From Streptomyces sp. BA2 (GTDB lineage Bacteria > Actinomycetota > Actinomycetes > Streptomycetales > Streptomycetaceae), in NCBI RefSeq assembly GCF_009769735.1, contig NZ_WSRO01000002.1, positions 6,212,001-6,276,000 on the forward strand: a DNA stretch of 64,000 bases, given 5' to 3'. The stretch's first letter is position 1; every line of letters begins with the position of its first letter. Position numbers and translations under genes: made by a program. Positions 7,875 through 15,565 of the stretch are shown here, one piece after another. The notes under the pieces are model-generated. The model worked only from the letters and a program-made list of their open reading frames with translations. It was not told where the DNA came from and made no database searches.

Positions 7875-8534
7875 ATGTCCCGCGAAATGACCCGTGAGGT
7901 GTCCGGCGACACGTCCCGCGAGCGACTTATGGCGGAGGCATTCGTGGAGATGGCCGACTCCTTGACCGGCACTTTCGACGTCGCCGAATTCCTGCAGAAC
8001 CTGACCGTGCGCTGCGTGGAACTGCTCGGCGTCTCGGCCGCGGGCGTCCTGTTGGCGGACGCCCAGGGCGAGTTGAGGTTTCTCGCGGCGTCCGGCGAGC
8101 ACGCCTGGGTACTCGATCTGTTCGCCCTGCAGCAGGAACAGGGGCCGTGCCTGGACTGTTATCGCTCCGGCACGGCGCACACGAACATCGCACTCACCGG
8201 ACTGGAAGCGAACACCTCTTGGCCGCGGTTCGCCATGCGTGCCAGGGCGGCAGGCTACGCGATGACGCAAGTGCTGCCTCTGCGCCAGGGCGATCAGGCT
8301 CTCGGGACACTCAATCTGTTCCAGGCGAAGCCACGGGTGCTCGGCCCCGACGAGATCGCGCTCGCGCAGGCCCTCGCGGATGTCGCCACGATCGCGATAC
8401 TCCAGCGGCGTTCCCTGGAGCAGAGCGAGTTGCGGCGCGACCAGTTGCAGGAGGCTCTCACCCGCCGGATCGCCGAGTGCGCGCGGCAGGTGGTGACGGG
8501 GGAGCTCGACACGGAGGGGATCCACCGGAGGTGA
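7875..8534 (+). CDS. GAF domain protein with a truncated ANTAR region
   Basis: A 219-residue protein. Residues 30-165 form a GAF domain of the type found in Streptomyces GAF-ANTAR regulators (FDVAEFLQNLTVRCVELLGV, QEQGPCLDCYRSG, LGTLNLFQAKP, ALADVATIAILQ). In relatives this is followed by an ANTAR RNA-binding domain. Here the sequence runs from LQEALTRR straight to IAECARQVVTGELD, which aligns with the start and the end of an ANTAR tail but lacks the central VIEQAKGVLAER-like block and the helix after it, about 36 residues. The protein therefore probably senses a ligand or partner but should not bind RNA. It stays open-reading, so it is not a frameshift. Confidence 0.8.
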   Translation: MSREMTREVSGDTSRERLMAEAFVEMADSLTGTFDVAEFLQNLTVRCVELLGVSAAGVLLADAQGELRFLAASGEHAWVLDLFALQQEQGPCLDCYRSGTAHTNIALTGLEANTSWPRFAMRARAAGYAMTQVLPLRQGDQALGTLNLFQAKPRVLGPDEIALAQALADVATIAILQRRSLEQSELRRDQLQEALTRRIAECARQVVTGELDTEGIHRR

Positions 8535-8644
8535 CGGGGTGGCGCCGCGCCCCCCTCGGCGCCTCTCTTCTGCGTCCTCAATAAGCCTGGGTGCCCTCAG
8601 GAAACCAGAACACGAAGAAGTGAAAATCCGAGTCAGGAGCCCCC

Positions 8645-9241
8645 TTGCGAAAGCTCATCTACTTCGTCGCGGTATCGATCGACGGCTTCATCGGTGACCG
8701 GAGTGGCGACGGGGGGTCCTTCATGCCGTTCGTGGACGAGGAGTTCCTGGAGTTCCTCAAGGCGGAATACCCGGAGACGATTCCGGCCGAGGGCCGCCGG
8801 CAACTCGGTCTCGAAGGCGTGGAGAACAAGCATTTCGACACGGTCGTCCAGGGCAGGGGCAGTTACCGGCTCGCTCTGGACGCCGGCATCACGAGTCCGT
8901 ACGGGCATCTGCGCGAGTACGTGGCGTCCACCACCCTCGACAAGTCACACGACCCGAATGTCGAGATCATCTCCGGTGACCTGGTCGGCAAGATACGTGA
9001 ACTCAAGCAGGAGGAGAGCGAGTTCGACATCTGGCTGTGCGGTGGCGCGAAGATCGCGGGGGAGCTGCGGGACGAGGTCGACGAGCTGGTCGTCAAGACG
9101 TACCCGGTGCTTGTGGGGACCGGTATGCCGATGTTCGATGAGGGCGCGGGTGGGGAGACAGTGATCAGTGAGTTCGTGCTCGACGCGTCCCGGGTCTTCG
9201 GGAACGGCGTCGTCGTGCGGACGTATCGCAGGAAGCGCTGA
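8645..9241 (+). CDS. dihydrofolate reductase / RibD C-terminal family reductase
   Basis: A 198-residue cytoplasmic NADPH-dependent reductase fold, with a TTG start directly opening the first strand (RKLIYFVAVSIDGFIGD). DTVVQGRGSYRLALD and FDIWLCGGAKIAGELRDEVDELVVKTYPVLVGTG match the RibD-C/YyaP-like family nucleotide-binding region. It is too divergent for a thymidylate-cycle DHFR, since the usual folate-binding acid region is not conserved. The physiological substrate is unknown. It is monocistronic as far as spacing shows. Confidence 0.9.
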   Translation: MRKLIYFVAVSIDGFIGDRSGDGGSFMPFVDEEFLEFLKAEYPETIPAEGRRQLGLEGVENKHFDTVVQGRGSYRLALDAGITSPYGHLREYVASTTLDKSHDPNVEIISGDLVGKIRELKQEESEFDIWLCGGAKIAGELRDEVDELVVKTYPVLVGTGMPMFDEGAGGETVISEFVLDASRVFGNGVVVRTYRRKR

Positions 9242-9272
9242 CAGTCGGCTATCCGGCCGGGGCGGGCCGCCC

Positions 9273-9278
9273 TACCCT
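9273..9278 (+). promoter_or_regulatory. -10 hexamer TACCCT for a leaderless gene
   Basis: TACCCT ends 6 bases before the ATG at 9285, which places transcription initiation at or next to the start codon, with no ribosome-binding site between. No good -35 is visible. The same TANNNT-N6-ATG layout occurs at three other genes here. Confidence 0.55.
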
Positions 9279-9284
9279 GAACGC

Positions 9285-9530
9285 ATGGGCAGCGATGGGA
9301 GCCGGTCCGGTCCCCGCCCGCAGAGCGAGCCGGTGTGCGCGAGCTGCGGACGGCCTGTCGGTACGGCCATCAAGCGGCGCAAGGTGCTCGGGGTGTTCGT
9401 CCCTGTGTGGGGCCCCGGCCCGTGCCACAACCCGCAGTGCGACGCGTGCGTCGACGAACCCCAGGAGGGCGCGAAGCGCGAGGCCGAGGCCGACGCGGAG
9501 CCCGCGCGCTCCGACGCCGACGACGACTGA
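9285..9530 (+). CDS. small zinc-ribbon-like protein of unknown function
   Basis: An 81-residue protein. A CxxC pair (CASCGRPV, residues 18-25) and a second cluster (CHNPQCDAC, about 51-59) would form a compact treble-clef or ribbon zinc site. The tail is Asp/Glu/Ala-rich and disordered. I place the start at 9285 because it follows a TACCCT -10 element by 6 bases (leaderless). The function is unknown; related short proteins are common in Streptomyces. Confidence 0.75.
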   Translation: MGSDGSRSGPRPQSEPVCASCGRPVGTAIKRRKVLGVFVPVWGPGPCHNPQCDACVDEPQEGAKREAEADAEPARSDADDD

Positions 9531-9612
9531 GGGAGGCTCGGGAGCCCCGCGGGGCTCACGTGACCCCGGAGTTCCCTCCGTGAAGGAGGGCGGGCATCTG
9601 CATCATGGGCTC

Positions 9613-10137
9613 ATGGACATGACCGAGCTGGATCAACTTCCGTCGGCCGTCGACGGCGAGCGGCTGCTCGCCCTCGCCGACGGCCACCACGCCCGCACCG
9701 CACGGCCCTTGGGCGTCCACGAGGCCGGCGGGCACCTGGTGAAGGCGTACGCCGTCGAGGCACCCGGGCGGAAGGTGACCGGGCAGGACGAGGAAGCCGC
9801 GCTCGCGATCGGGGGAGCGCACCTGGGCCTCGGTCGTGCGCGGGGGTCGGCGGGGCTCGCCGTGCTGATCGTGCACGCGGGCGGTGACGGGGACTACGTC
9901 CTGGTGCAGAGCTGGATCGAGGGGTACATGTCGGACCTCGCGGTCTTCGTCGGTCCCGCCGGGGACCCCGGAGCGCTGCGGCCGGGCCGCACCGGCCTCG
10001 CGCCGTGCGTGTGGGAGGCCGCCGTGCTCACGCATGAGCGGGACGCGTACGTGCGGTGCGTGCTCGACGGGAGCGGGACCCTCGCGGAGCGGCTCACGGC
10101 GTGGGGCCGGGACGTCATCGAGGGGGACCTGCGATGA
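9613..10137 (+). CDS. conserved hypothetical protein, coupled to the GNAT-HAD gene
   Basis: About 174 residues starting at ATG 9613 (MDMTELDQLPSAVDGERLL...). The reading frame is open further upstream, but that extension has the composition of a shadow frame. An AAGGAGG sits at about 9584, rather far from this ATG, so a GTG start near 9580 is possible. The protein looks alpha/beta with a conserved HAGGDGDYVLVQSWIEGYMSDLAVF core and no membrane or metal motifs. Its stop overlaps the ATG of the next gene (ATGA), so the two are translationally coupled. I do not recognise the family. Confidence 0.7.
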   Translation: MDMTELDQLPSAVDGERLLALADGHHARTARPLGVHEAGGHLVKAYAVEAPGRKVTGQDEEAALAIGGAHLGLGRARGSAGLAVLIVHAGGDGDYVLVQSWIEGYMSDLAVFVGPAGDPGALRPGRTGLAPCVWEAAVLTHERDAYVRCVLDGSGTLAERLTAWGRDVIEGDLR

Positions 10138-11291
10138 CGTACGAAGGTCCGATGGCGTACGACGGCTCGCGCGCGCAGAACGGCGAAGTACCCGGCGCCT
10201 CGCCCCGCGCGCGGAACGGCGAAGCCCCCCGCGTCCGCCACGCCCGCCCCGTCGACCTCCCCCGCGTCGTGGAACTCGTCGCCGAGCACGCCGCGTACGA
10301 GAAGGGCGCCCCGCCCGCCCCCGGCCTGGAACAGCGCCTGGGCGCGCTCCTCTTCGGGGTGCCGGACCCGCGGCTGCGCTGTCTGGTGGCCGAGCTGCCC
10401 GGCGGCGAGGTCGTCGGCTACGCGACGTGTGCGCCGGAGATCTCCACCTGGGACGGCGCCGAGTACCTCCACATGGACTGCCTCTTCCTGCGCGACGGCC
10501 ACCGGGGTCTCGGCCTCGGCGAGCGGCTGACGGACGCGGTGGCGGCAGAGGCGCGTGCGCTGGGCCTCACCGAGGTCCAGTGGCAGACCCCCGCGTGGAA
10601 CGAGGGCGCGATCCGCTTCTACGGCCGCATAGGCGCCGAGGCCAAGGAGAAGCTGCGCTTCGCCTGGCAGGTGCCGCCGCCGCCCTTCGACGCCGTGCTC
10701 TGCGACCTCGACGGCGTGATCCGCTTCTACGACATGTCGGCGATGGAGGAGATGGAGCGCGCCGCTGGTCTTCCCCACGGCAGCACCGCCGGGATCGCCT
10801 TCGCGCCCGAGACCGACCTGCCGCTGATGCTCGGGCGCACCGGCAAGGAGGAGTGGGTGCAGGCCATCGCCCGGGGCCTCGCCGACCGGGTGCCCTACGA
10901 GCGCGGGCACGCCCTGGGCACGGCGCTCGCCGAGGCCGGATTCTCCGCCGACGCCACCGTGGTGGACCTGCTCAGGCGGGCCCGCGCACACCTGCACGTG
11001 GCGCTCGTGACGAACGCGACCCCCTGGCTCGACGACGACCTGGCCGAACTCGGCATCGCCGGCCTCGCGCACACCGTGGTCGGCAGCGCCGACGTCGGCA
11101 TCGTCAAGCCCGACCGCCGGATCTACGAGATCGCCGTGGAGCGGACCGGGGTCCCCGCCGAGCGCTGCCTGTTCGTGGACGACCGCAAGGAGAACGTGGA
11201 CGCGGCCGTCGCGCTCGGCATGGTGGGGCTCCACTACACGGGCCCCGACGACCTCAGGGAGGCGCTCGCCCCGGTGCTCGGCAGGGACTGA
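10134..11291 (+). CDS. GNAT acetyltransferase fused to a HAD-IA hydrolase
   Basis: A 385-residue two-domain protein beginning at the ATG that overlaps the previous stop. Residues 1-35 are disordered; residues 36-180 form a GNAT domain (VRHARPVDLPRVVELV, FLRDGHRGLGLGERLTDAV as the acetyl-CoA loop, WNEGAIRFYGRIGAE); residues 185-385 form a HAD hydrolase with motif I CDLDGVI (nucleophile and acid/base Asp), motif II LVTNAT, and motifs III/IV GIVKPD and LFVDDRKENVDAA. It would both acetylate and dephosphorylate, or one domain regulates the other. The substrates are unknown. The fusion is seen in Actinobacteria but is not functionally defined to my knowledge. Confidence 0.85.
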   Translation: MTYEGPMAYDGSRAQNGEVPGASPRARNGEAPRVRHARPVDLPRVVELVAEHAAYEKGAPPAPGLEQRLGALLFGVPDPRLRCLVAELPGGEVVGYATCAPEISTWDGAEYLHMDCLFLRDGHRGLGLGERLTDAVAAEARALGLTEVQWQTPAWNEGAIRFYGRIGAEAKEKLRFAWQVPPPPFDAVLCDLDGVIRFYDMSAMEEMERAAGLPHGSTAGIAFAPETDLPLMLGRTGKEEWVQAIARGLADRVPYERGHALGTALAEAGFSADATVVDLLRRARAHLHVALVTNATPWLDDDLAELGIAGLAHTVVGSADVGIVKPDRRIYEIAVERTGVPAERCLFVDDRKENVDAAVALGMVGLHYTGPDDLREALAPVLGRD

Positions 11292-11294
11292 CGC

Positions 11295-11352
11295 CGGGCC
11301 GCACCGCGCCTACCGCACCGCCTACCGCACCGCCCACCGCACCACCTACAGC
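11295..11352. repeat. ACCGCACCGCC-type short tandem repeat between convergent genes
   Basis: Five degenerate copies of an 11-12 bp unit (CTACCGCACCGC and variants) fill the gap between the GNAT-HAD stop and the convergent oxidase gene, and run into the last codons of the latter. There is no hairpin of terminator quality. Confidence 0.6.
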
Positions 11353-11813
11353 ACCGTCCACCGCCCGCCCCGCATCAGCTCCCTGCCCTCCAGCTCGTCG
11401 GCCTCGCGCCAGGCCTGGAGCCGCTGCGGGGTGATGCGGAAGTAGGTGTAGGCGGTGTCGAGTTTGCTCGGGTCGAAGCCCGTCTTCTCGGCGAAGGCGT
11501 CACGGTTCTCGGGGGTCAACTCGCCCTCGCCCAGGGCGCGTACGGCCCCCTCCACGAGGATGACGTCGCGGGTCGGCCCGATGCCGACCCGTGCCCTGCC
11601 GGTCGCCCGGAGGTTGCGGCCGGTGACACTGGCGTCGGGAGTGGCCACCAGCAGGCTCTCGCCGTCCCAGAGGAAGGACAGCGGGATCAGATACGGGGTT
11701 CCGCCGGCCGCGTCGGCCGTCGCCACCCACGCGTCGATGTCGTGGGCGAGGCGATGCAGGGTGTCCCGCTTGCGCTGCTCGGGTGTGCGCGGTCCTGTCG
11801 TCTCGGTGTTCAT
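11346..11813 (-). CDS. pyridoxamine 5'-phosphate oxidase family (flavin/F420 split-barrel) protein
   Basis: A 155-residue split beta-barrel protein. PLSFLWDGESLLVATPDASVTGRNLRATGRARVGIGPTRDVILVEGAVRAL is the diagnostic flavin/F420-binding strand set (residues 45-100), and the C-terminus ends in the usual Trp-rich MRGGRWTVL. It likely uses FMN or F420 to reduce or oxidise a small molecule. GGAGGAG lies 6 bases before the ATG. The gene is divergent from an ECF41-like sigma-factor gene, and a TGTCACA-N16-CGTC promoter in the gap reads toward it, so it is probably that sigma factor's target. Confidence 0.88.
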   Translation of the reverse strand: MNTETTGPRTPEQRKRDTLHRLAHDIDAWVATADAAGGTPYLIPLSFLWDGESLLVATPDASVTGRNLRATGRARVGIGPTRDVILVEGAVRALGEGELTPENRDAFAEKTGFDPSKLDTAYTYFRITPQRLQAWREADELEGRELMRGGRWTVL

Positions 11814-11857
11814 TACTGTTCTCCTCCAAGTGCGCGGGCACGGTGCGTCATTGTTGT

Positions 11858-11884
11858 GACGTACCGCGAGGGGGGAATGTGACA
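11858..11884 (-). promoter_or_regulatory. ECF41-type promoter TGTCACA-N16-CGTC for the oxidase gene
   Basis: On the minus strand TGTCACA (11878-11884) is followed after 16 bases by CGTC (11858-11861), which matches the published target motif of ECF41 sigma factors. Transcription would start near 11850, giving a leader of about 38 bases that includes the GGAGGAG site of the oxidase gene. The motif abuts the start codon of the sigma-factor gene itself. Confidence 0.75.
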
Positions 11885-11885
11885 G

Positions 11886-12821
11886 ATGGATCAGAACGAA
11901 GCAGCAGTAGATGACGGAGCGGCAGTAGATCAGGACGAAGCGCTGGCCGCCCGCTTCGAGGAGCACCGGCCGCATCTGAAGGCCGTCGCCTATCGCATGC
12001 TCGGTTCGCTCAGCGAGTCCGAGGACGCGGTCCAGGAGTCCTGGATCCGGCTCAGCCGCTCCGACACCAGTGAGGTGGCGAACCTGGGAGGCTGGCTGAC
12101 CACGGTCGTCGGCCGTATCTGCCTCGACATGCTGCGTACGCGGCAGTCGCGGCGCGAGGACTCCCTGTCGCTCGCCCTCGACACCCATGTGCCGGACCCG
12201 GTGGTGAGCTGGGGAGACGTGGTCGACCCCGAGCAGGAGGCGCTGCTCGCCGACTCGGTGGGCCTCGCGCTGCTCGTCGTACTGGAGACGCTGGCGCCCG
12301 CCGAACGCCTCGCGTTCGTGCTGCACGACATGTTCGCCGTGCCCTTCGACGAGGTCGCCCCGATCGTGGAGCGCACCCCGGCCGCGACCCGGCAGCTGGC
12401 GAGCCGGGCCCGCCGCAGGGTGCAGGGCTCGGCGCCCACCCCCGACAACGACCCCGTACGCCAGCGCGAGGTCGTCGGTGCCTTCCTCGCGGCCGCGCGG
12501 GGCGGGGATTTCGACGCGCTGCTCGAACTGCTCGACCCGGATGTGGTGTTGCGGGCCGACACCGGCGAACTGGCCTCGGGGCTCTCGAAGTTGGTGCGGG
12601 GAGCGTCGGTGGTGGCCGGGCAGGCGGCGATGTTCTCGAAGGGGGCACCGACCACCGAGCTCGCGCTCGTCAACGGCCGCGTCGGCGTGGTCGGAGTGCC
12701 CGGCGACGAGGTCGTCTCGGTCATGGAGTTCACGATCTCGGACGGCAGGATCGTCGAGCTCAACATCCTCGTCGACCCCGCCCGCGTGCGCGCCCTCGGT
12801 CTTCCCGCCTTCCGGCGCTGA
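11886..12821 (+). CDS. ECF sigma factor, SigJ/ECF41-like, with a SnoaL-like C-terminal domain
   Basis: A 311-residue protein. Region 2 (FEEHRPHLKAVAYRMLGSLSESEDAVQESWIRL, residues 20-53) and region 4 (LAPAERLAFVLHDMFAVPFDEVAPIVERTPAATRQLASRARRRV, about 138-181) are typical; a VPDP linker segment lies between. Residues 195-311 form an NTF2/SnoaL-like domain (FLAAARGGDFDALLELLDPDVVLRAD) that in ECF41 factors replaces a separate anti-sigma factor and tunes activity. No anti-sigma gene is adjacent. Its promoter targets are predicted by the TGTCACA/CGTC site just upstream, which reads into the divergent oxidase gene. Confidence 0.9.
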   Translation: MDQNEAAVDDGAAVDQDEALAARFEEHRPHLKAVAYRMLGSLSESEDAVQESWIRLSRSDTSEVANLGGWLTTVVGRICLDMLRTRQSRREDSLSLALDTHVPDPVVSWGDVVDPEQEALLADSVGLALLVVLETLAPAERLAFVLHDMFAVPFDEVAPIVERTPAATRQLASRARRRVQGSAPTPDNDPVRQREVVGAFLAAARGGDFDALLELLDPDVVLRADTGELASGLSKLVRGASVVAGQAAMFSKGAPTTELALVNGRVGVVGVPGDEVVSVMEFTISDGRIVELNILVDPARVRALGLPAFRR

Positions 12822-12855
12822 CCTCGCTGACCCCGATGACCCCGCTGACCAGGAC

Positions 12856-14880
12856 CTAGCGCCGGACACCCGCCACCTCCCGCAGGTACTCCTTGCGGCA
12901 GAGCGGATTGCGGTCGGTCCGCGGCCGGTCCGGGGCCTCGCCCCGGACCGGCTGGTACCGCTCGAAGGCGGACTCCAGCTCGCCCTCGCCGCGCGTCAGC
13001 GAGGGCAGCAGCTGTTCGAGCTCGTGGACGCGGGCCGCGGGGATCTCGCCCTCGACCACGTACGAGGCTCCGCGCGCCGTCTGGGTGTGCGGGACCGCCC
13101 GCAGCCGTGACAGCGCGGGCAGGAGCTGCCCGAACACGTCGTCCGGGACGCTGAGCCGGAAGCGGTGCAGCGGCTCGTGCACCTCGGTGCCCGCCCGTCG
13201 CAGCGCGCTCAGGAGGACCAGCGGAGTCAGCTGCCGGAAGTCACCGGCCGTGCTCGACATGCTCTTGTCGAAGGTGCCGTGCGCGTGGCTCTGGCGGGGC
13301 CAGTACCCGGAGTGCGTCATGGTGACGGCACAGTCGTCGACCTCCCACCCGTGAACCCCCTGGTGGAGGGACTCCCGCACGGTCTCCTCGACGGCGCGGA
13401 AGAACGCGTACGGCATGGAACCGAGCTCGACCTCCAGGCGGAACTCCACGCCGGAACCCGGCTGACCGGGATCGACGCGCAGACCGACGGTGGCCAGGAA
13501 GGGGTTGTCGTCCTTGTCGATGATCTCGTAGGCGGCCCCGCTGCCGGTCACGCGCTCCACGCAGATGGTCGTGGTCTCGCGGAACGCGACGTCGATGCCG
13601 TACTCATCGAGGAGCGTCGCCTGGATGACTTCCTTCTGGACCTCGCCGTACAGCGACACGTACACCTCCTGGCGGAGATCGTCCTGCCGCAGGTTGATCA
13701 GCGGGTCCTGCTCGGCGAGTTGGGCGAGCGCGAGGTGCAGCGCGCCCCGGTCGCCGGGGCGGGCGGGCACGACGACGGTCTCCAGGGTGGGCGGTGAGAA
13801 GTGGTGCCGCCCGTCTCCGCCCCTCCGGGGGTGCCGTGCGCCGACGACATCACCGATCCGGATGTCCCCGAGCCCCCACAACTTCCCGATCCGGCCCGCG
13901 GAAACGCCCTCACGCGGGGTGGCGGACCCGCGGTCGAAGACGCTCACCGCGGTGACCTTGCCCTCGCGCCCGCCGCCGAACGGCAGCCGGTCGCGCGTGC
14001 GGATCGTCCCCGCGAACATCCTCACGTACGCGATCTTCTCCCCGGCGTCCCCGCGCTCGACCTTGAAGACGGTGCCGGACGCCGGGTCGTCGGCGCGCCG
14101 GGAGCCGTCCTCGGAGGGCAGCAACTCCCGGATGCCCGCGATGAGTTCGCCGACACCCGCGCCGGTGACGGCCGAACCGAAGAACACCGGGTGCACCAGG
14201 GCCTGCTCGGTCTGCTTGCCGAGTTCGGTGCGGAGCCGCCGGTAGGAGAGGCCCGCCTCGTCGTCGACGTACGCGGAGAGCAGGGCGTCGTCGTGCGCGG
14301 CGAGTACGTCGACGAGGCGGGCGGTGAAGGCGGGGTCGTCGCCGTCGAAGGGTACGAAGGACGCGTCGCGACCGCCGAGGCCGTGGGCCGCCCCCATGGG
14401 CATGATGTCCGGGACGAGGAGGCGCTCCGCGATGTCCCGCAGCAGATCCTCGTGGCGCGCGCCGCGTCGGTCGATCTTGTTCACGAAGACGAGCGTGGGA
14501 ATGCGGAGCCGCCGCAGCGTCCGCATGAGTACGCGGGTCTGCGCCTGGACGCCTTCGACCGCCGAAATGACGAGTACGGCGCCGTCGAGCACGCTCAGGA
14601 CCCGCTCCACCTCGGCGATGAAGTCCGGGTGACCGGGGGTGTCGATGAGATTGACGGTGACGTCGTCGACGGCGAAGGAGACGACGGCGGACTTGATCGT
14701 GATGCCGCGCTGCCGCTCCAGGGCCAGTGAATCGGTCTGGGTGTTGCCCGCATCGACGCGACCGATCTCGTCGATGACACCGGCGGCGTGCAGAAGCCGC
14801 TCGGTCAGGCTGGTCTTACCGGCGTCAACATGCGCAAGGATCCCCAGATTCAGGGAGTTGGACGTGCTCGACGTATGCAC
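12856..14880 (-). CDS. Tet(M)/OtrA-type ribosomal protection GTPase
   Basis: A 674-residue EF-G-like translational GTPase. P-loop AHVDAGKT (16-23), switch I RGITIKSA, G3 DTPGH and G4 NKID are intact; the later domains include the paired region near the C-terminus expected of domain IV and V in Tet(M)/Otr(A). Family members bind the ribosome and eject tetracycline. Chromosomal copies in Streptomyces may give intrinsic low-level resistance or rescue stalled ribosomes. The GTG start is supported by alignment to the LNLGILAHVDAGK start of Otr(A); an AGAGGA lies 11 bases before it. The first 56 bases overlap a short leader ORF. The gene converges on the sigma-factor gene. Confidence 0.9.
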   Translation of the reverse strand: MHTSSTSNSLNLGILAHVDAGKTSLTERLLHAAGVIDEIGRVDAGNTQTDSLALERQRGITIKSAVVSFAVDDVTVNLIDTPGHPDFIAEVERVLSVLDGAVLVISAVEGVQAQTRVLMRTLRRLRIPTLVFVNKIDRRGARHEDLLRDIAERLLVPDIMPMGAAHGLGGRDASFVPFDGDDPAFTARLVDVLAAHDDALLSAYVDDEAGLSYRRLRTELGKQTEQALVHPVFFGSAVTGAGVGELIAGIRELLPSEDGSRRADDPASGTVFKVERGDAGEKIAYVRMFAGTIRTRDRLPFGGGREGKVTAVSVFDRGSATPREGVSAGRIGKLWGLGDIRIGDVVGARHPRRGGDGRHHFSPPTLETVVVPARPGDRGALHLALAQLAEQDPLINLRQDDLRQEVYVSLYGEVQKEVIQATLLDEYGIDVAFRETTTICVERVTGSGAAYEIIDKDDNPFLATVGLRVDPGQPGSGVEFRLEVELGSMPYAFFRAVEETVRESLHQGVHGWEVDDCAVTMTHSGYWPRQSHAHGTFDKSMSSTAGDFRQLTPLVLLSALRRAGTEVHEPLHRFRLSVPDDVFGQLLPALSRLRAVPHTQTARGASYVVEGEIPAARVHELEQLLPSLTRGEGELESAFERYQPVRGEAPDRPRTDRNPLCRKEYLREVAGVRR

Positions 14881-14944
14881 TGGGTGTCATGTCCTCTGGG
14901 TTGATGGCGATTCCCTTCTGGCTGGACATGAACGAACGGCGCAT
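14825..14944 (-). CDS. possible 39-codon leader ORF of the ribosomal protection gene
   Basis: An ATG with an AAGGAG 5 bases before it opens a 39-codon frame (MRRSFMSSQKGIAINPEDM...) ending in a Cys-Ala-Cys tripeptide. It begins 64 bases before the GTG of the ribosome-protection gene and overlaps its first 56 bases in another frame. Its ribosome-binding site is better than that of the main gene. Leader peptides control tet(M)-like genes by stalling or attenuation, so a regulatory role is plausible; it could also be chance. I do not recognise the peptide. Confidence 0.5.
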   Translation of the reverse strand: MRRSFMSSQKGIAINPEDMTPSAYVEHVQLPESGDPCAC

Positions 14945-15041
14945 TGCGTCTCCTTGACGGGTCGGATGTACGGCAAGTGCAGCAGGGGCGGTGCGCGGCG
15001 GCAACCGATTTATCGGGCGGCGCGACGGCGTCGGGGGCAGC

Positions 15042-15047
15042 TAGCCT
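15042..15047 (+). promoter_or_regulatory. -10 hexamer TAGCCT for a leaderless gene
   Basis: TAGCCT ends 6 bases before the LysE-type gene's ATG at 15054, with no ribosome-binding site between, which implies a leaderless transcript. Confidence 0.55.
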
Positions 15048-15053
15048 CCCGTC

Positions 15054-15533
15054 ATGCTCACCGCCGCACTCGCGTTCGCGGGCGTCGCCGCGATCATCAA
15101 CATCACGCCGGGCCTGGACACACTCCTGGTCCTGCGCACCTCCGTGGCCCACGGCAGGGACGGCGGTCTCGCCGCCGCCCTTGGCATCCTCACCGGCTGC
15201 CTGGCCTGGGGCGTGGCGACGGCGATCGGCCTGACGGCACTGCTCACGGCGTCCCGTTTCGCGTACGACGCCTTGCGCATCGGGGGTGCCGTCTACCTGG
15301 CGTGGCTGGGAGGCACGGCACTGTGGCGGTCCCGCCGCGCGGAGCGGACGCCGGAGCGGGAGCAGGCGGCGGAGGCCGAGCCAGCCTCTCCCCGGTACTG
15401 GATCGTCACCTACGCGGCGTCCGCGCTGGGCGAGCGCATCCGGCGGCCGTCGTTCCGGCGCCGCCTGGAGCAGTTCAGCGGGGTGGCCTTCCTGGGCTTC
15501 GCCGTGAACCTGGCACTGCACGACCGGACCTGA
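15054..15533 (+). CDS. LysE/RhtB family exporter, internally shortened
   Basis: A 159-residue protein; family members are about 205-215. The N-terminal half (INITPGLDTLLVLRTSVAHGR and two further membrane helices through YLAWLGGTALW) and the C-terminal end (ALGERIRRPSFRRRLEQFSGVAFLGFAVNLAL) match the family. The middle block that normally reads FRxGLLTNLLNPKxxxFYxxFLPQF plus the next helix is missing, about 50 residues, with the frame kept. Loss of those helices should abolish export, so this may be a pseudogene or a miniature variant. It is preceded by a leaderless-type -10 element. Confidence 0.75.
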   Translation: MLTAALAFAGVAAIINITPGLDTLLVLRTSVAHGRDGGLAAALGILTGCLAWGVATAIGLTALLTASRFAYDALRIGGAVYLAWLGGTALWRSRRAERTPEREQAAEAEPASPRYWIVTYAASALGERIRRPSFRRRLEQFSGVAFLGFAVNLALHDRT

Positions 15534-15565
15534 TGGGGGACCCTGGAAGGGAGGAAGTGAGTGCC

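Noticed and set aside
5066..7972. 968-residue minus-strand frame spanning the encapsulin and cargo genes
   Set aside because: It crosses two real genes, a hairpin terminator and intergenic DNA, and its sequence has the valine/arginine bias of an antisense shadow.
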